DNA of 64,000 nucleotides from Pegoplata infirma (taxonomy: Eukaryota > Arthropoda > Insecta > Diptera > Anthomyiidae): NCBI GenBank assembly GCA_963921195.1, contig OY992537.1, positions 54,708,313-54,772,312 on the forward strand, read 5' to 3'. The notes under the pieces are model-generated. The model had not been told where the DNA came from. It searched no databases and saw nothing but the letters and a program-made list of their open reading frames with translations. Made by a program: the position numbers and the translations under genes. This document shows, piece by piece, positions 25,236 through 37,000 of this stretch (positions are counted from its first letter, which is position 1; every line of letters begins with the position of its first letter).

Positions 25236-26010
25236 AAAAAAGTAGTTATACCCTACACCACTCTGTGGTACAGGGTATAATGAGTTTGTGCTGATGTTTG
25301 TAACTACCCGAAATATTGGTCCTAGACCTACCTTCAAGTATACCAATCGACTCAGAATTACTTTTTGAGTCGATTTATCGATGTCCGTCCGTCTGTCCAT
25401 CTATCGGTTTAAGCACGATACAGGTCGCAATTTTCAATCAATTGACTTGAAATTTGTAACGTAAGCACTCTTTAGCCCAAGGACGAAGCCTATTGAAATT
25501 GGAAAAAATCGGTCCATATTAAGACACAGCCCCAATACACACGCCCCTTTGGATTAGGCTTAAATGACTCTAATAACTGTATTATAATAGATATCGCTTT
25601 GAAATTTAACAGGTAATCAAATTTTGTATGCACGAGTCATCATTTTAAATTTCAAAGGAATCGGGTCAGTCTTTCGCGTAGTCCCTATACAAACCACCCT
25701 CCCAATATTCAAATAATTCCCTCAAAATTCATAAAAATGGAAATATTTAATAAAAAATTTGTTTTTAGGTGTTAAACGTGTACTTTAATAACCTAATCAC
25801 ATCGAAATATAATTGGACTATTTTTGGACTTAGTCCCCCATTCAAAAATTTCGACCGATATTCAGTTAAATCGGTCTATTGGCAAAAAATAAACCAATTC
25901 CACTAAAATTGTATCTGTGTGCGTTTTCTACACTAAATAAGAAACTTACAAAAGATAGATCTAATCGGTTTAAGTTTGGACTTGGATCACCAAATTCGAT
26001 TTTATGTGAT
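25236..26010 (+). repeat. ATACCCTACACC repeat family, copy 1
   Basis: Starts TTATACCCTACACCACTCTG and includes ATGTCCGTCCGTCTGTCC and many 'aatcggtcc' blocks. About 700 bp align with 28095-28900. Such sequences are abundant in muscoid fly genomes (general knowledge). Short ORFs on both strands here are not genes. Confidence 0.75.
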
Positions 26011-26050
26011 TCCAAAAACTTCATGTGAATTGAAAAGTTGTGAAAGGCAG

Positions 26051-26134
26051 AACAGAGGCCTTTGTTACGAGAGGGAAGGTGTCCCTGAATGTCTGCCGCA
26101 GACCCCAACTCACAAACGTCCCTGCCAAGAAATT
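26051..26134 (+). CDS. Possible exon, thrombospondin type-1 repeat-like
   Basis: An 84-bp block with 44 G/C stands out from its AT-rich surroundings. It reads 28 codons in phase 0, NRGLCYEREGVPECLPQTPT followed by HKRPCQEI. It lies between ...GGCAG and the donor GTATGT; reading on gives VC, so cysteines would run C-x8-C-x10-C-x4-C, the spacing of the C-terminal half of a thrombospondin type-1 repeat (family knowledge). A later donor (GTAATT at 26139) would leave phase 1, compatible with the exon at 44852. The acceptor is poor, lacking a pyrimidine tract, and repeat sequence lies immediately upstream, so a decayed exon is possible. Confidence 0.42.
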
Positions 26135-26140
26135 GTATGT

Positions 26141-26987
26141 AATTTTTTAATTTTTTCGAGCCTCGGAATTCGAGGGTATAAAATTGTCAGCACAGCCGTA
26201 TTTATAAAAATTGTGTTTTTATAAAAACTTAAACTAAATTTTTTTTAAAACACATTTAAAATTTATTATATGTAAATTTGTTTGTCTATCATAATTTAAG
26301 TTTATTTATTAATGTTTATTTATAAAAATTTTGCATATTATACATCAATTTTAGCAAAAAAAAAAAATAAAACAGATCTTTAAATAAACAACAATTGCCT
26401 TAAAAAGTACACAAATAAATAAAACAAAGAAACAACAAGGAAGTAAATTTTCAAAAAGACATAAAAATAGAACATCTTAAATTACATGAACACATTTTAA
26501 GAATAATAATGATAACTATTGTTTTATTTTAAACAACTAAAAAAAATATTAACAAAAAATATTTATTTAAATAAACTCGCGTGTTATACATTTAAAACAA
26601 ACAAACAAAAAAGTCATAGACAAGCCATGTTGTGAAATATAAAAAAATATTTAAAAAAAAAATTGTTTAATATGTTGCAAAAAAAAAATGAACAATATGA
26701 ATTTTTAAATAAATAAAAAAATTTAGTATAAACATAATTTCAGTTAAGATTAATGTACTTAATATCATGTTTCATTTTTGTTTTAAACAATTATAAAACT
26801 AAAGGAAAAATACAGAAAGATAGAGAAGACTTGCAAAAAAAACTCACAACTTTTTTTAAAAAAGAGGGTACATTTTAAAAGACAAATTAATGTTTTAAAC
26901 CCGGGTTTGAAATTTTAAACTCACAAAGGAACTATGCCAAACGTTATACACCGATGTTCCTGAATCTTAAAATACCATATTTTTTAT
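26141..26987. other. AT-rich stretch without recognised gene
   Basis: Low-complexity A/T sequence; nothing with coding or terminal-repeat character was seen. Confidence 0.55.
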
Positions 26988-27243
26988 GCACGCAGAGACG
27001 AAACATGATTCCGACAAGCATAATATAGTATGATTGATAAATTTATCATAACATGATTGTAGCGATCATATGACCTTTGCTCATCATAGTATGATAAAAA
27101 AATTTATTTTAAAAGTGTTGATAATCATAATATGATTGTCACAATCATATCATCAATTGGATCAACAATACTATGTTTCCCCTCCATTATGGGTGATTTG
27201 GTGTGCTGCAATTATGTTCCAAACATGTTTTTTCTCTGTGTGT
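26988..27243. mobile_element. MITE with CAGAGA..AAACATG ends
   Basis: Left ACGCAGAGACGAAACATG and right CATGTTTTTTCTCTGTGTGT are imperfect inverted repeats about 250 bp apart. The interior holds several inverted ATCATA/TATGAT pairs. Confidence 0.6.
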
Positions 27244-28090
27244 TTAAAAAAAAAAGATTCATCAAAAACCCGGTTTTTTATATCCATATTGTGTTCTAAT
27301 TGAAATCTCTAATTTGCACAAATTGTGTTTTGGATGCTAAAAAAGAATGATTTAAATTTTATATTCCCTTCTAAGATGATGTATTATTATTATATTTCTG
27401 TTTGTCCGTCCGTCGTTCTTTAGTAGTTTGAAGCAGTAGTGGGTGTTAAAGATAAATTGTTGTTAATGTTGTTTTCCATTATTGTTTAAACAATATTTAA
27501 TATAAAAACACTCAATGTTATTATTGTTATAATTGTGGTATATAGTAATATCAACAACTTTTTTTATAATGATTATTATTCCTTAAGAAAAAACACTATG
27601 ATTAAGAAGTTGATGATCATTAGGAGTCTGACAAGGGAGGTCTTGCAAAAGGCATCAACCAGAAATTTGATTTAAGTCTCAGGAAAATTTAGAAAAATTT
27701 TGAAAATAATAGACAAAAAATCAACAAAGTTCAGAAAAACTCAAAAAAATTAAAAAAAAATCATAACAAATTATCAAAAAAAATCTAAAATTTAAAAAAA
27801 AATTAAAACTTGGAAAAAGTATTATGGAAAATTCAAAAAAAGTTAGAAATATTCTGAAAAATTCAGGAAAAATGACTAAAAAATATTAGAGTTTTAGAAA
27901 AGTAAAAAAAAATATAGTAAAGACAGGAAAATGTGGAAAAAATCAAAAAAAAAAACTATAAAAACTCTACAAAATTATAAAAAATATAGAAAAAATTAAA
28001 AAAGTTAAAAAAATGGTAAAAATGAAAATGGAAAAGCAAATCTGAAAAATATTAGAAATTCAATTGTGTTTTATATTGTTGGACTTTATG
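27244..28090. other. A-rich low-complexity stretch
   Basis: The part 27640-28070 consists of degenerate AAAAATTC/GAAAAATT units on one strand. No gene recognised. Confidence 0.6.
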
Positions 28091-28094
28091 TTTT

Positions 28095-28915
28095 ATAACT
28101 GATTTTTATAATAAGTTTGTGCTGATGTTTGTAACTATCCGAAATATTATTCCTAGACCCACCTTCAAGTGTACCGATCGACTCAGAATCAATTTCTAAG
28201 ACGATGTCCGTCCGTCTGCATGTCCATGTAAACGTTGTAAACACGATACAGGTCGCAATTGTCAATCGATTTGTATGAAATTTCAAATTTCAGTTTCCTT
28301 TGGACCAAGGACGAAGCCTATTGAAATTGTAAAAAATCGGTCCATGTTTAGACCTCTAGACTCTAATAACCATATTATCATAAGTATCCTTTCGATGGAA
28401 ATTTGACATATTAATGTAAATTGATATTCAAAAATCATCATTACAAATTTTAAAGCAATCAGACCATTTCTTCTCATAGTCCCCATACAAACCACCCTCC
28501 CGAACTTCACATAATTCTCTCAAAAATCATTAAAATAGAAAATATTTGATTAAAATTTTGTTTATTGGTGTTAAACGTGTACTTTGGTACACTTTTCAAA
28601 CCTGAATGTAATTGCAATGTAATTGCACCATTTTTGGGCTCAGACTCCATATAAAAATGTAACCCAATATTCAGTTAAATCGGTTTATTGGCAATAAAAG
28701 TAAGACAATTTCACTCAAATTTGGTTTGTGTGTGTTTTCTACACTAATTAAAGATCTAACGAAATATAGATCAAGTAGGTCTATGTTTGAACTTAGGACC
28801 CAACACTGGTGTAAAGTATCATATCGGTTTGAGTCCATAGTAATTACTTCTGATATATAATAATTTTTGTTGTACAATAAGAAATCTAAAAAAGAAGTAA
28901 TTGACAACACACCCT
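28095..28915 (+). repeat. ATACCCTACACC repeat family, copy 2 (5' truncated)
   Basis: Begins within the family at GTTTGTGCTGATGTTTGTAA, and matches 25280-26000 with the same CGTCCGTCTG block and 'ttcagttaaatcggt' region. Confidence 0.75.
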
Positions 28916-28959
28916 AAGTGAATATCTCGACTGCTTTCGGCAGGAATCATCCTTAACGC

Positions 28960-29984
28960 CATGGACGTATACAGGGGGTGGGCACAGGGGGCACGTGCCC
29001 CCCCCTTTTCGATTTGAAAAATTTAAAAATTTAATAAAATTTAAAAAAAATTTAAAAATAATAAAAAAAAAATTTATTTCTATTGAAATATCAGTAAAAT
29101 ATGTTTAACGACACTTAGTATTGGTTTTATCTAATAAACATTATGTGTCAGGTCATGAAAATAAATTTCTATAAGAAATTTTCAAACTATAATATTCTAA
29201 GACACTTTTTTATATTAAAATCTAAGATATTATTTCTATATTTCTATATCTAAGACACTTTTTCTATATTAAAATCTTAGATATTATTTCTATAGGAAAT
29301 TCTCAGATTCTGAAAAGTTTTTTCTATAGAAACATTTTTAGATTCTAATAAATTTTTTCATATGGCACTCATAATTCTTACGTGAAGCAATAAAACTATT
29401 TTTTTTTTAAATCTTCAAACTTGAATGTTTCGAAAATGGAACTCGCTAACTTATAAATACGTATTATTAAGTCCAGAAAAAGGAACGTTCGAAACATCGA
29501 ACGTGAATATCGGACGTGAAAAGTTTAGTAAGATGATTTGGAATAAGGAGGTTAAACTCTATTTAGTTTATATACTTTTATTTTGGAAAACACTTTTCTC
29601 ATTTTTGCAATTCAATGGATTTTTGCAAAAAGTGTTTAATTTGGATATTTATCGCAAATACCAATTCCAATGTAAAATTTCTGATGGCGACACTTTTAGG
29701 TTACATATTGTTTCCTAAAATGTTCCTTAAAAAAAACTCTGAATCTGAGAATTTGTCAGACATTATTTTCACCAAAAAATTTAGTTTTTCAAATGAAAAT
29801 TCGTAGATTCAAAAATTTTTCCTGTAAAAAGATTTTGAGATTTCTAGAAATGTTTTATAAAAAAATCTGTATTAACAGACGTTTTTGTTTTATAATAATA
29901 AAGGCAAAATCGTGAGAGGGGCGATGACAAAAAAATTCTGGTAGTTGTGCCCCCCCCGTTTTCGAAATCCTGGATACGTCGCTG
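28960..29984. mobile_element. hAT-type element, 1025 bp (GACGTAT ends)
   Basis: Left end CATGGACGTATACAGG, right end read inwards CAGCGACGTATCCAGG. Perfect 8-bp duplication CTTAACGC (28952-28959, 29985-29992). C-rich runs (GTGCCCCCCCC) occur at both ends. The plus-strand frames at 29425-29806 overlap and carry no recognisable transposase motif, so it is treated as non-autonomous. Confidence 0.92.
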
Positions 29985-29991
29985 CTTAACG

Positions 29992-30195
29992 CATCAGCTC
30001 TTTTCGATTGTCACACTTAAAGTGTAACACTCAAATCAGCTATTTAAACGAGCTTTGAACTTAATTGAAAAAATTAATTATTTTTCCATTACTCAGATTT
30101 TGCACTTAAATCAATTTTTAACTTTTGGCAGATTTATGTTTTCTTTTTTTTGTTAATTTACACACTTTTAGTGTAACAATCGTAAAGTGCTGAAC
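29992..30195. mobile_element. MITE with CAGC..GATTGTnACACT ends
   Basis: The left part (CAGCTCTTTTCGATTGTCAC) and inverted right part (TTACACTTTTAGTGTAACAATC near 30160-30182, then GTGCTGAAC) form a 200-bp imperfect palindrome with AAGTGTAA/TTACACTT blocks. The neighbouring hAT-type element inserted at its left edge. Confidence 0.6.
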
Positions 30196-30503
30196 AGGGA
30201 AGTGTGGCTTATTCTGAAAATTTGTCGACATCTCCACTGTCTTGTCAGTTTTCAGATTTCTTATTGTACCCATTTTTTTTAGTTCTTAGAAATAATTAAT
30301 ATAAACCTTAACTAAAATAATTAAAAATTCAGTTAAAATGTTGGAGATTTCAGAAAAAATTACGAAATTGCATAAAATTTAGAAAGAATTTTTAATGACA
30401 AACTTTCAATATTTTTCGAACATAGTGTTTGATAAACGCACACATTCATGTGTTGAAGTGTGTTTCCTTATCAAGTGTTTTCTTTTTTGTTTGAATTAAC
30501 TAT
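30196..30503. other. Short AT-rich stretch
   Basis: Nothing recognisable. Confidence 0.5.
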
Positions 30504-32334
30504 TACACAGAAAAAAAAAACAAATTTCAATTAAAAAAATTGTAAATTCGATTAAAAAATGTGTTAAATCCGGACCAATGAACAATATATGAAGGTTTTT
30601 ATTTCAAACGTACCACGAAAAAAAATGTTGGATCAAAGTCAACCTTTGGGAGCTTATTGCCCTATATGGAAGTAACAATTCGTGGAACAAAAGTTTTCGT
30701 TTTTCGTAAAAATGGGCATGATGTCGCTTTATATTTAATTTTTTCTACAGTAAATCAACGATTCTGTAATTTTAGAAACACATCTATTTTATAGTGTTTT
30801 GTATGGCCTGTCGATTGGCATTACTTTTTTTTTGGGAAAATTTTAGAACTATGTCTGAATTTTGTAAATGAAAAATAAAAATCGATGTAGCAAAAAGCAC
30901 GCCATTTTTAATTTTTTAATTTTAAATTAAAGTTCATTTTATTCTCCACATCATATCAAATTTTCAGAGAGCAGTTATTTTTGGTTTTCGAGAAAATTGG
31001 CTTTAAAGTTTGAATGTCCAATTTTATTTGCCATATCACTCATACGCCACGATATATTTAGAAATTAAACAAGTTTTTGGTAAGTGCAAAAATAAATATA
31101 TCGTGGCGTATGAGTGATATGGAAAATAATATTGGACATTCAAACTTTAAAGCCAATTTTCTCGAAAACCAAAAATAACTGCTCTTTGAAAATTTGATAT
31201 GATGTAGAGAATAAAATGAAATTTAATTTAAAATTTAAAAAAAATAAAAATGGTGTGTTTTTTGCTACATCGATTTTTATTTTTCATTTGAAAAATTCAG
31301 ACGTAGCTCTGAATTTTTTCTAAAAACAAATAATGACAATCGATAGCCCATACAAAACACTATAAAATAGATGTGTTTCGAAAATTACAGAACCGTTGAG
31401 TTACTGTAGAAAAAATTAAATATAAATCGACATTATTCAAAAATTGCTCAATTTTACCATGTTTGACCACGCCTATCTCGCCCATTTTTCCGAAAAACGA
31501 AAACCTTTGTTCCAAGATTTGTTACTTCCATATGGAGCAATAAGATCCCAAAGTTTGACTTTGATCCAACAACATTTTTTTTCGTGGTACGTTTGAAATA
31601 AAAACCTTTATATGCATTTTAAGTCGTTATAAGTCGTTAATTAAAATTATTTGAAAATACTTTTGATTAAAAAATTATTTGAAATGAAATAAAAAAATAA
31701 TTAAAATTTTAATTAAATAAATTAAAAATTTAATTGAATAAATTAAAAATTTTATTGATTTTAAAAATTAAAATTTATTACAACTATATTAAAAAAAAAA
31801 GAAACAACGTATAACAAGAAGTTAAGTACCAACACTATTGTTTGGTTAGGTACTGTTGTTATTGTAAAATAACAGCAACACATATATTAATATGCACCAG
31901 TGGTGGATTAGTATATAAAATTTTTGCTTTAAAAGAGTTATTTAAGTTGGGAAACAACTTTCGGAACTTCATTGTAGTATTTCTCATTTAACTTGTGAAA
32001 TACATGAAATATTATATCTGGTTTGATGTTTGATTGGCCAACAATGATTCTCAAAAATCTGCTGACGATCCCTTAGAGGGGGTGAAACTGATCAGTACAG
32101 ATATACTATGAGATGAGTAACTTTTTTTAAGCAATAAATTTAAAAATAATCTATTATGAGAATATTCATTTATAAATAGAATTTTTTTGGGCCTCGAGCT
32201 AGAATAATACTTTAATCGAATATAAAACTATAATTAAACTATTAATTGAATCAATTAAATATATAATTGATATTAAATTTTAAAACAATAACAATTTTAA
32301 TTATAATAAAATATAATTTATTTTTTTCTGTGTA
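30504..32334. mobile_element. Element with TACACAG ... CTGTGTA ends around a 1-kb palindrome
   Basis: Ends TACACAGAAAAAAA and TTTTTTTCTGTGTA are inverted. Flanking the inner palindrome are AATTAAAATTT-rich segments. No transposase frame. Confidence 0.6.
30585..31618. repeat. 1.03-kb near-perfect palindrome
   Basis: Arms of about 500 bp (from GAAGGTTTTTATTTC on the left to GAAATAAAAACCTTT on the right) meet at a loop of about 32 nt (31061-31092) between GCCACGATATATTTA and TAAATATATCGTGGC. Divergence between the arms is low in the inner 150 bp and greater outwards. Confidence 0.92.
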
Positions 32335-33103
32335 CTAGGGATGTATATTTGTGTATATGTATTGTACTAACATATGTTTTTGTGTCTGTGTGTGTGTATT
32401 AAGAACAACCCAGCAAATATGGAAACACGAAATACATATCTACACCAAAAGAGATTAATGTGTAATATGCACAAATCCTTCTGGTACAAAAATTTCCACA
32501 ACATTTTGTACATTTCACGATATATTTTGTAACATTAGCGAAATATTTTGTAAATTTACGAATTATTAATAATATAATGTAAACTAAACTCGAATTCAAA
32601 AATTTGGTTTAATTTTTATTTTCTATAAAAATGTCGTAAATTTAAAATTTATGAAAATCTTATGAGCAAGGAGTTTTTTCCTGTTAGTATTAGAACAGAA
32701 TAAACCAAATATCTTTGCGAATCAAAGAATTTGCTTAAAAATGGCATCGATTCGTTATTGCATATTTTTGCATATTTTACCGAAAATGCATATTATTGCA
32801 TATTTTGCTTCAATTTCGCTATAAATGCATATTTTTGGGTCATATTTTGTATAAAATTTTAGTTTTAGAGTTTTTTTTTCGATTTTTTATAAACTTTTAT
32901 TGGAGGTCAATTTTGAAACAAAAATGCTTGTCCGACCAAAATAATTTTTTTCGTTAATAAGCTAATAAATTAAAAAATTATTAAAAAAAAAAAACGAAAT
33001 GAAATGAAATTTTTGGAAAATGAGGAGATTTTTGTTCATAAAAGTAAAAATACACTATTTTAATCATTTTTAGTGCATATTTTTATAGTTTTTAGTGCAT
33101 ATT
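32335..33103. repeat. GCATATTTT-rich repeat block
   Basis: Repeated TTGCATATTTTTGCATATTT units around 32758-32850, with AGTGCATATT near 33070 and again at 37000-37030 beyond two insertions. The block and its continuation at 37001-37081 are probably one older repeat split by the elements at 33104 and 34511; CCCAGCAA-like ends at 32409 and 37078 may be its termini. Confidence 0.5.
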
Positions 33104-33411
33104 GTACACTCAAAAAAATAACTTAGTCAAAATATTAGTAAAAGGTGTTGTAATTTACTTCAACCAAACTTTAGCAAAAAAAATTGTAAAAATCTAACTT
33201 TTACAGATTTTTTTGGCAATTTACTATTGGTAAAATACAAAAATTGTTTGGTACTTTTACTATATTTTCTTGCTAGTTTTTTTTTTTTATTTTACTATAA
33301 TTTTAGCAAAAATATTAGTATTTTCCTTAAAGAAATGGTAATACTATTTATTTTTTTTTTCTTAGTTTAAAGAAAAAAAAATTGTTTAAAGTGTTCTAGT
33401 GTGAAAAAACC

Positions 33412-33573
33412 CATTGCAGATTCTGCTGCTATTGAAAGTCCAGCTGCCGGGAAGAAGATGACAGATGATGCTGCCAACATCATAGCAAAGTAGCCATCCA
33501 TCAACTGCAATAATGGTTGATGATGCTATTAGTAACTTTAAAAAACGTGGCGCTCAAAAATAGGCTACACAAT
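33412..33573 (+). pseudogene. Linker histone H1-like fragment, copy 1
   Basis: A first frame gives an Ala/Lys/Ser-rich N-terminal tail (ADSAAIESPAAGKKMTDDAA). A stop and a frame change follow, and a second frame gives HPSTAIMVDDAISNFKKRGA followed by QK and a stop. The second part resembles the start of the H1 winged-helix domain (HPP-T-x-x-MVD-x-x-I-x-x-L-K-x-RGG in fly H1; family knowledge). Broken, short and lacking the rest of the domain, so not functional. Its relation to copy 2 shows it was duplicated within, or acquired twice by, the element. Confidence 0.6.
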
Positions 33574-33987
33574 TTTTTGTATTTTTTACCATATTTTTTG
33601 CTAGTTTTACCATATTTTTTGCTAATTTTATATGAAATTTTTTTAAAATTTGCCATTTAAATTGTTAATAAAAAGTTGATAATTTTGAAAAATTAATTTT
33701 TTTAAAATTTTAACACATACTTAGATATCTAATCTTCAATATCCAAAAGTTTTTTTTTTTTATTTTTTTTAAATACACGTGAAAAAAATTAAAAGTTCGA
33801 AAAAAAATTGTTAATTTTTTACAAATTTTACGTGAAAATGTAAGAAATTTCTTGTGTAGACTACTACGCAATTCTCATTTGTTCTACTTAAGCTAAAAAA
33901 AATGACACAAAAAAAATTAAAAAAGTGAAGTGTTGTTCTATAAATTTTTTGTTTAAAGTGTTTAAGTGAAAAAAAAAGAAAAAAATC

Positions 33988-34205
33988 ATTTTGGATTTTG
34001 ATGTTGTTGGAAGTCCAGTTACTGCAACTACAGCTGCTGAGAAGAAGGCAAAAGAAGATGCCATCAAGCCGAAGAAACCATCTAACAACTGAAGTAATAG
34101 TTGATACTGCTATTACTACATTTAAAAAACGTGGTGCTCAAAAACAGGCTAAAAAATTTTTAGTATATTCACCAAATTTTAAATCAACTACTTATCAGAG
34201 AAAAA
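33988..34205 (+). pseudogene. Linker histone H1-like fragment, copy 2
   Basis: The tail-like frame GSPVTATTAAEKKAKEDAIK then PKKPSNN ends in a stop. A shifted frame continues TTEVIVDTAITTFKKRGAQK and then QAKKFLVYSPNFK, which lines up with helices 1 and 2 of an H1 domain (x-A-I-K-K-Y-I-x-x-N-Y-K). The break falls at the same place as in copy 1, between tail and domain, and so predates the duplication or reflects an old intron or capture junction. Not translatable as one protein. Confidence 0.6.
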
Positions 34206-35354
34206 AAAAATACTAAATAAAACAGTTTTTTTTACCAAATTACAATTTTTTTTTATCTATTTCAATTTTACCATTTTTTTTGGTAATTTTACCATATTTT
34301 TTGATAATTTTACAAGGTTGATTTTTTACAAAAATAAAATGGTATTCTTGTAATTTTACCATTTTTTTCCTAATTTTTTGATTAGCAAAATGGTTTTGCT
34401 AATATTACCAAAATTTTTGCAACGTCCAAAACTACAGTTTTTTTTGCTAATTTTAACCATTTTTTTTGCTAGTTTTACAATATTTTTTTTTTGAGTGTAA
34501 GGGTTTTAATCAGTGTTGGGTACCGCTACCCTTTCAATACCGTTACCGATTAAAAACCCTTTAACATTGACTACCGTTACCTTTACCAAAACCGAAATAA
34601 AAATTTTTAAATACCGTTACCGATAAAAAAAAACCGTTACTTTTATTCGGATTTTTACCTGTATTATATCGGTTTTGTTTCGGTTGCATTAATATTACAT
34701 GTTTTAATGTTTTTGTGGACTTAAAACATATTAAAATATGTTTTATATATTTAAAATAAAAAAAAAATTGTTTGTTCATTGCCTATCCAACCAATGATAT
34801 TATTCGCAATTAACTTAATTCGAATATCGGTCTTGGACCTCATTAAGACTTTATATTATTTTGATCAGTAATTAACTGTAAGCGATGTTCATAGTTCCGC
34901 CTGTAGAAGACACGATACGATCCAAAATAAAAGTGCTACTCTGCTGGTACGAATATGTCTTATGGTCATAGGCTGGTTAAGTTCGAAATGGGAAAATCGG
35001 AAAATTTTGTGTCCTATTTTTTTTTGTAAAAATGTCATACTATCATAATATGTTAATTAAAAAAAATCAAAATTGATAAAACGTGACGAAAACGCACTAA
35101 AAAAATGCATTTGCATTTAAAATGCATTTTTTTAATGACACAATTTTTTTAACTTTTACGTTTAATGTAGAGGACTTAAGCTTTTAATTTCAATTTCGAT
35201 TTTAAAAATCGGATATTTACTTAAGAAGTTATCGCTCATCAAACTACACCACTTTTTCATATTTTGTGATTTTAAAAAAATTAAAATCGCGAATAAAATC
35301 GCGAAATTTTTGAATTTAATAAAACTGTAAATGGTAATGTCTAAAGTGTATCTA

Positions 35355-36604
35355 TGTACACTAGGGCGTTTCATCAAAAACTTTTTTTTGGATTTTTGCA
35401 ACTCTTGAAGCGGAATATGAATTCTTATGGCCTAAAAGATTTTTGAGATTTTTTTCAGATTTTTGGAATGTCGGGATCAACTCGCTCAAATCGATTTTTT
35501 CAAAAAAATGAGGTTATGAAACATAATTTTTTTTATTTTTTGTTCTCTGGTGCCTTTTTTTAACAAAACCGGATATAATATTTCTTAATGTTGCTAGCCT
35601 CCTAAAAAAAAATATTCGCGGTCAAAATAATAACTTCAAGGGTCACTAAGATGACCTTTAAAGTAAAAATTCAGAATTTCCCGTGTTCCAACCTTAATAA
35701 TTTGAGAAATATGCAATATATGAACGTAATGATGAGTCCGTTAGATGGGTCTTTTTAATACCTTTAATTTAAAACCAAAATGACATTTGTCACTTTAGTA
35801 GAAATATTAAAAAACTAAGATAAACTCATTTTTTCCCCCATTTTACAGAAAATCGAAGGGAATCCATTAGTAGTTTTTTTGTAAAATTGAAATAATAAAC
35901 TTAAAAGAAGTTTTTTTGATTGCAATTAGTGTTTCCAAACCGGAAACCCGGGTTTTTGTCAAACCGGTTTTTTTGACAAAAAACCGGTTTTTTTGGTTAA
36001 CCGGCTTGGAAACACTAACTACAATCTATAAAAAGCCTTTAAAAGTTATTATTTTAACTTTACAAAAAAAAAAACTACCTAATGCACCAGTTCAATTTTC
36101 GATAAAATGGGGGAGAAAATGAGTTTTTCCCAGTTTTTTATTTTTTTTAACATTTCTACAAAAGTGACAATAGTCAGATTGGTTTTAAATGAAAGGTGTT
36201 TTAAAGACCTATCTAACGGATTCAACATGACGTTCATACATAGCTTATTTCTCGAATTATTGAGGTTAAAACACGGGAAATTCTGAATTTTTACTTTTAA
36301 GGTCATCTTAGTGACCCTTGAACTTATAATTTTGACCGCGAATATTTTTTTTTAGGAGGCTAGCAACATTAAGAAGTATTATATCCGGTTTTGTTAAAAA
36401 AATGCACCAGAGAACAAAAAATAAAAAAAATTATGTTTCATAACCTCAATTTTTTGATAAAATCGATTTGAGCGAGTTGATCCCGACATTCCAAAAATCT
36501 GAAAAAAATCTCAAAAATCTTTTAGGCCATAAGAATTCATATTCCGCTTCAAGAGTTGCAAAAATCCAAAAAAAAGTTTTTGATGAAACGCCCTAATGTA
36601 CACA
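35355..36604. repeat. 1.25-kb palindrome inside the hAT-type element
   Basis: Arms of about 530 bp (TAGGGCGTTTCATCAAAAAC left, its inverse at 36575-36595) flank a loop of about 170 bp. Conserved inner blocks include GAGGCTAGCAACATTAAGAA on the right and its inverse on the left. The arms yield mirror-image ORFs (35162-35401, 36079-36306) that are not genes. Confidence 0.9.
35926..36018. repeat. 93-bp AACCGG hairpin at the palindrome centre
   Basis: TTAGTGTTTCCAAACCGG at the left and CCGGCTTGGAAACACTAA at the right are inverted, with several AAACCGGTTTTTTTGAC copies between. It is either a tiny MITE or the loop of the larger palindrome. Confidence 0.7.
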
Positions 36605-37000
36605 ATCTAAAGATCCCAGTCAAAAATACCCTTTTTCCCGTGCTGATTGATGGAATGGTGTATATCGTACAAAACTATTTTTAGAAATTGGGGGGGGGGG
36701 GGGGGGTCAAAACTGATTTTTGAGACATGGTTTGTTCGGAATTTTTTCTTAGAATTTTATGCAGGATCCAAATATCCTAGACGATTTTGTCAAAAATTTT
36801 GCTCCGAAAATTTACAGAATTTAACCGTTTTTTAATTTTTTTTAAAATTTTTTTTTATTTTTTACGCGTTTTTAACAAATTTGTGACTTGTTAACAGTTT
36901 ATTTATAATACCGGTACGTACCGGTATTGATGTTTCGGTAACGGTACCAATACCGTTACCGATACCTTTATTCGTTTCGGTTGCCAACCCTGGTTTTAAT

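Larger units (their letters stand above)
33104..34499. mobile_element. Inverted-repeat element carrying linker-histone-like copies
   Basis: Left TACACTCAAAAAAATAAC and right TTTTTTTTTTGAGTGTA form inverted ends. Repeated TTTTACCATATTTTTTGCTA-type filler lies throughout. Two diverged copies of a protein-coding fragment lie inside (33412-33573, 33988-34205). The structure resembles a MITE that has captured a host gene fragment. No target duplication was identified. Confidence 0.6.
34511..36992. mobile_element. hAT-type element, 2.48 kb, TACCGTTACCG motifs
   Basis: Ends CAGTGTTGGGTACC and (read inwards) CAGGGTTGGCAACCG. Perfect 8-bp duplication GTTTTAAT (34503-34510, 36993-37000). Copies of TACCGTTACCG or close variants cluster within about 150 bp of both ends, as expected for subterminal transposase-binding repeats (inference). 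The middle is a 1.25-kb palindrome. No transposase frame; non-autonomous. Confidence 0.92.

Noticed and set aside
33888..34088. Minus ORF of 66 codons
   Set aside because: It is the antisense shadow of the histone-like copy 2 plus A-rich flank.
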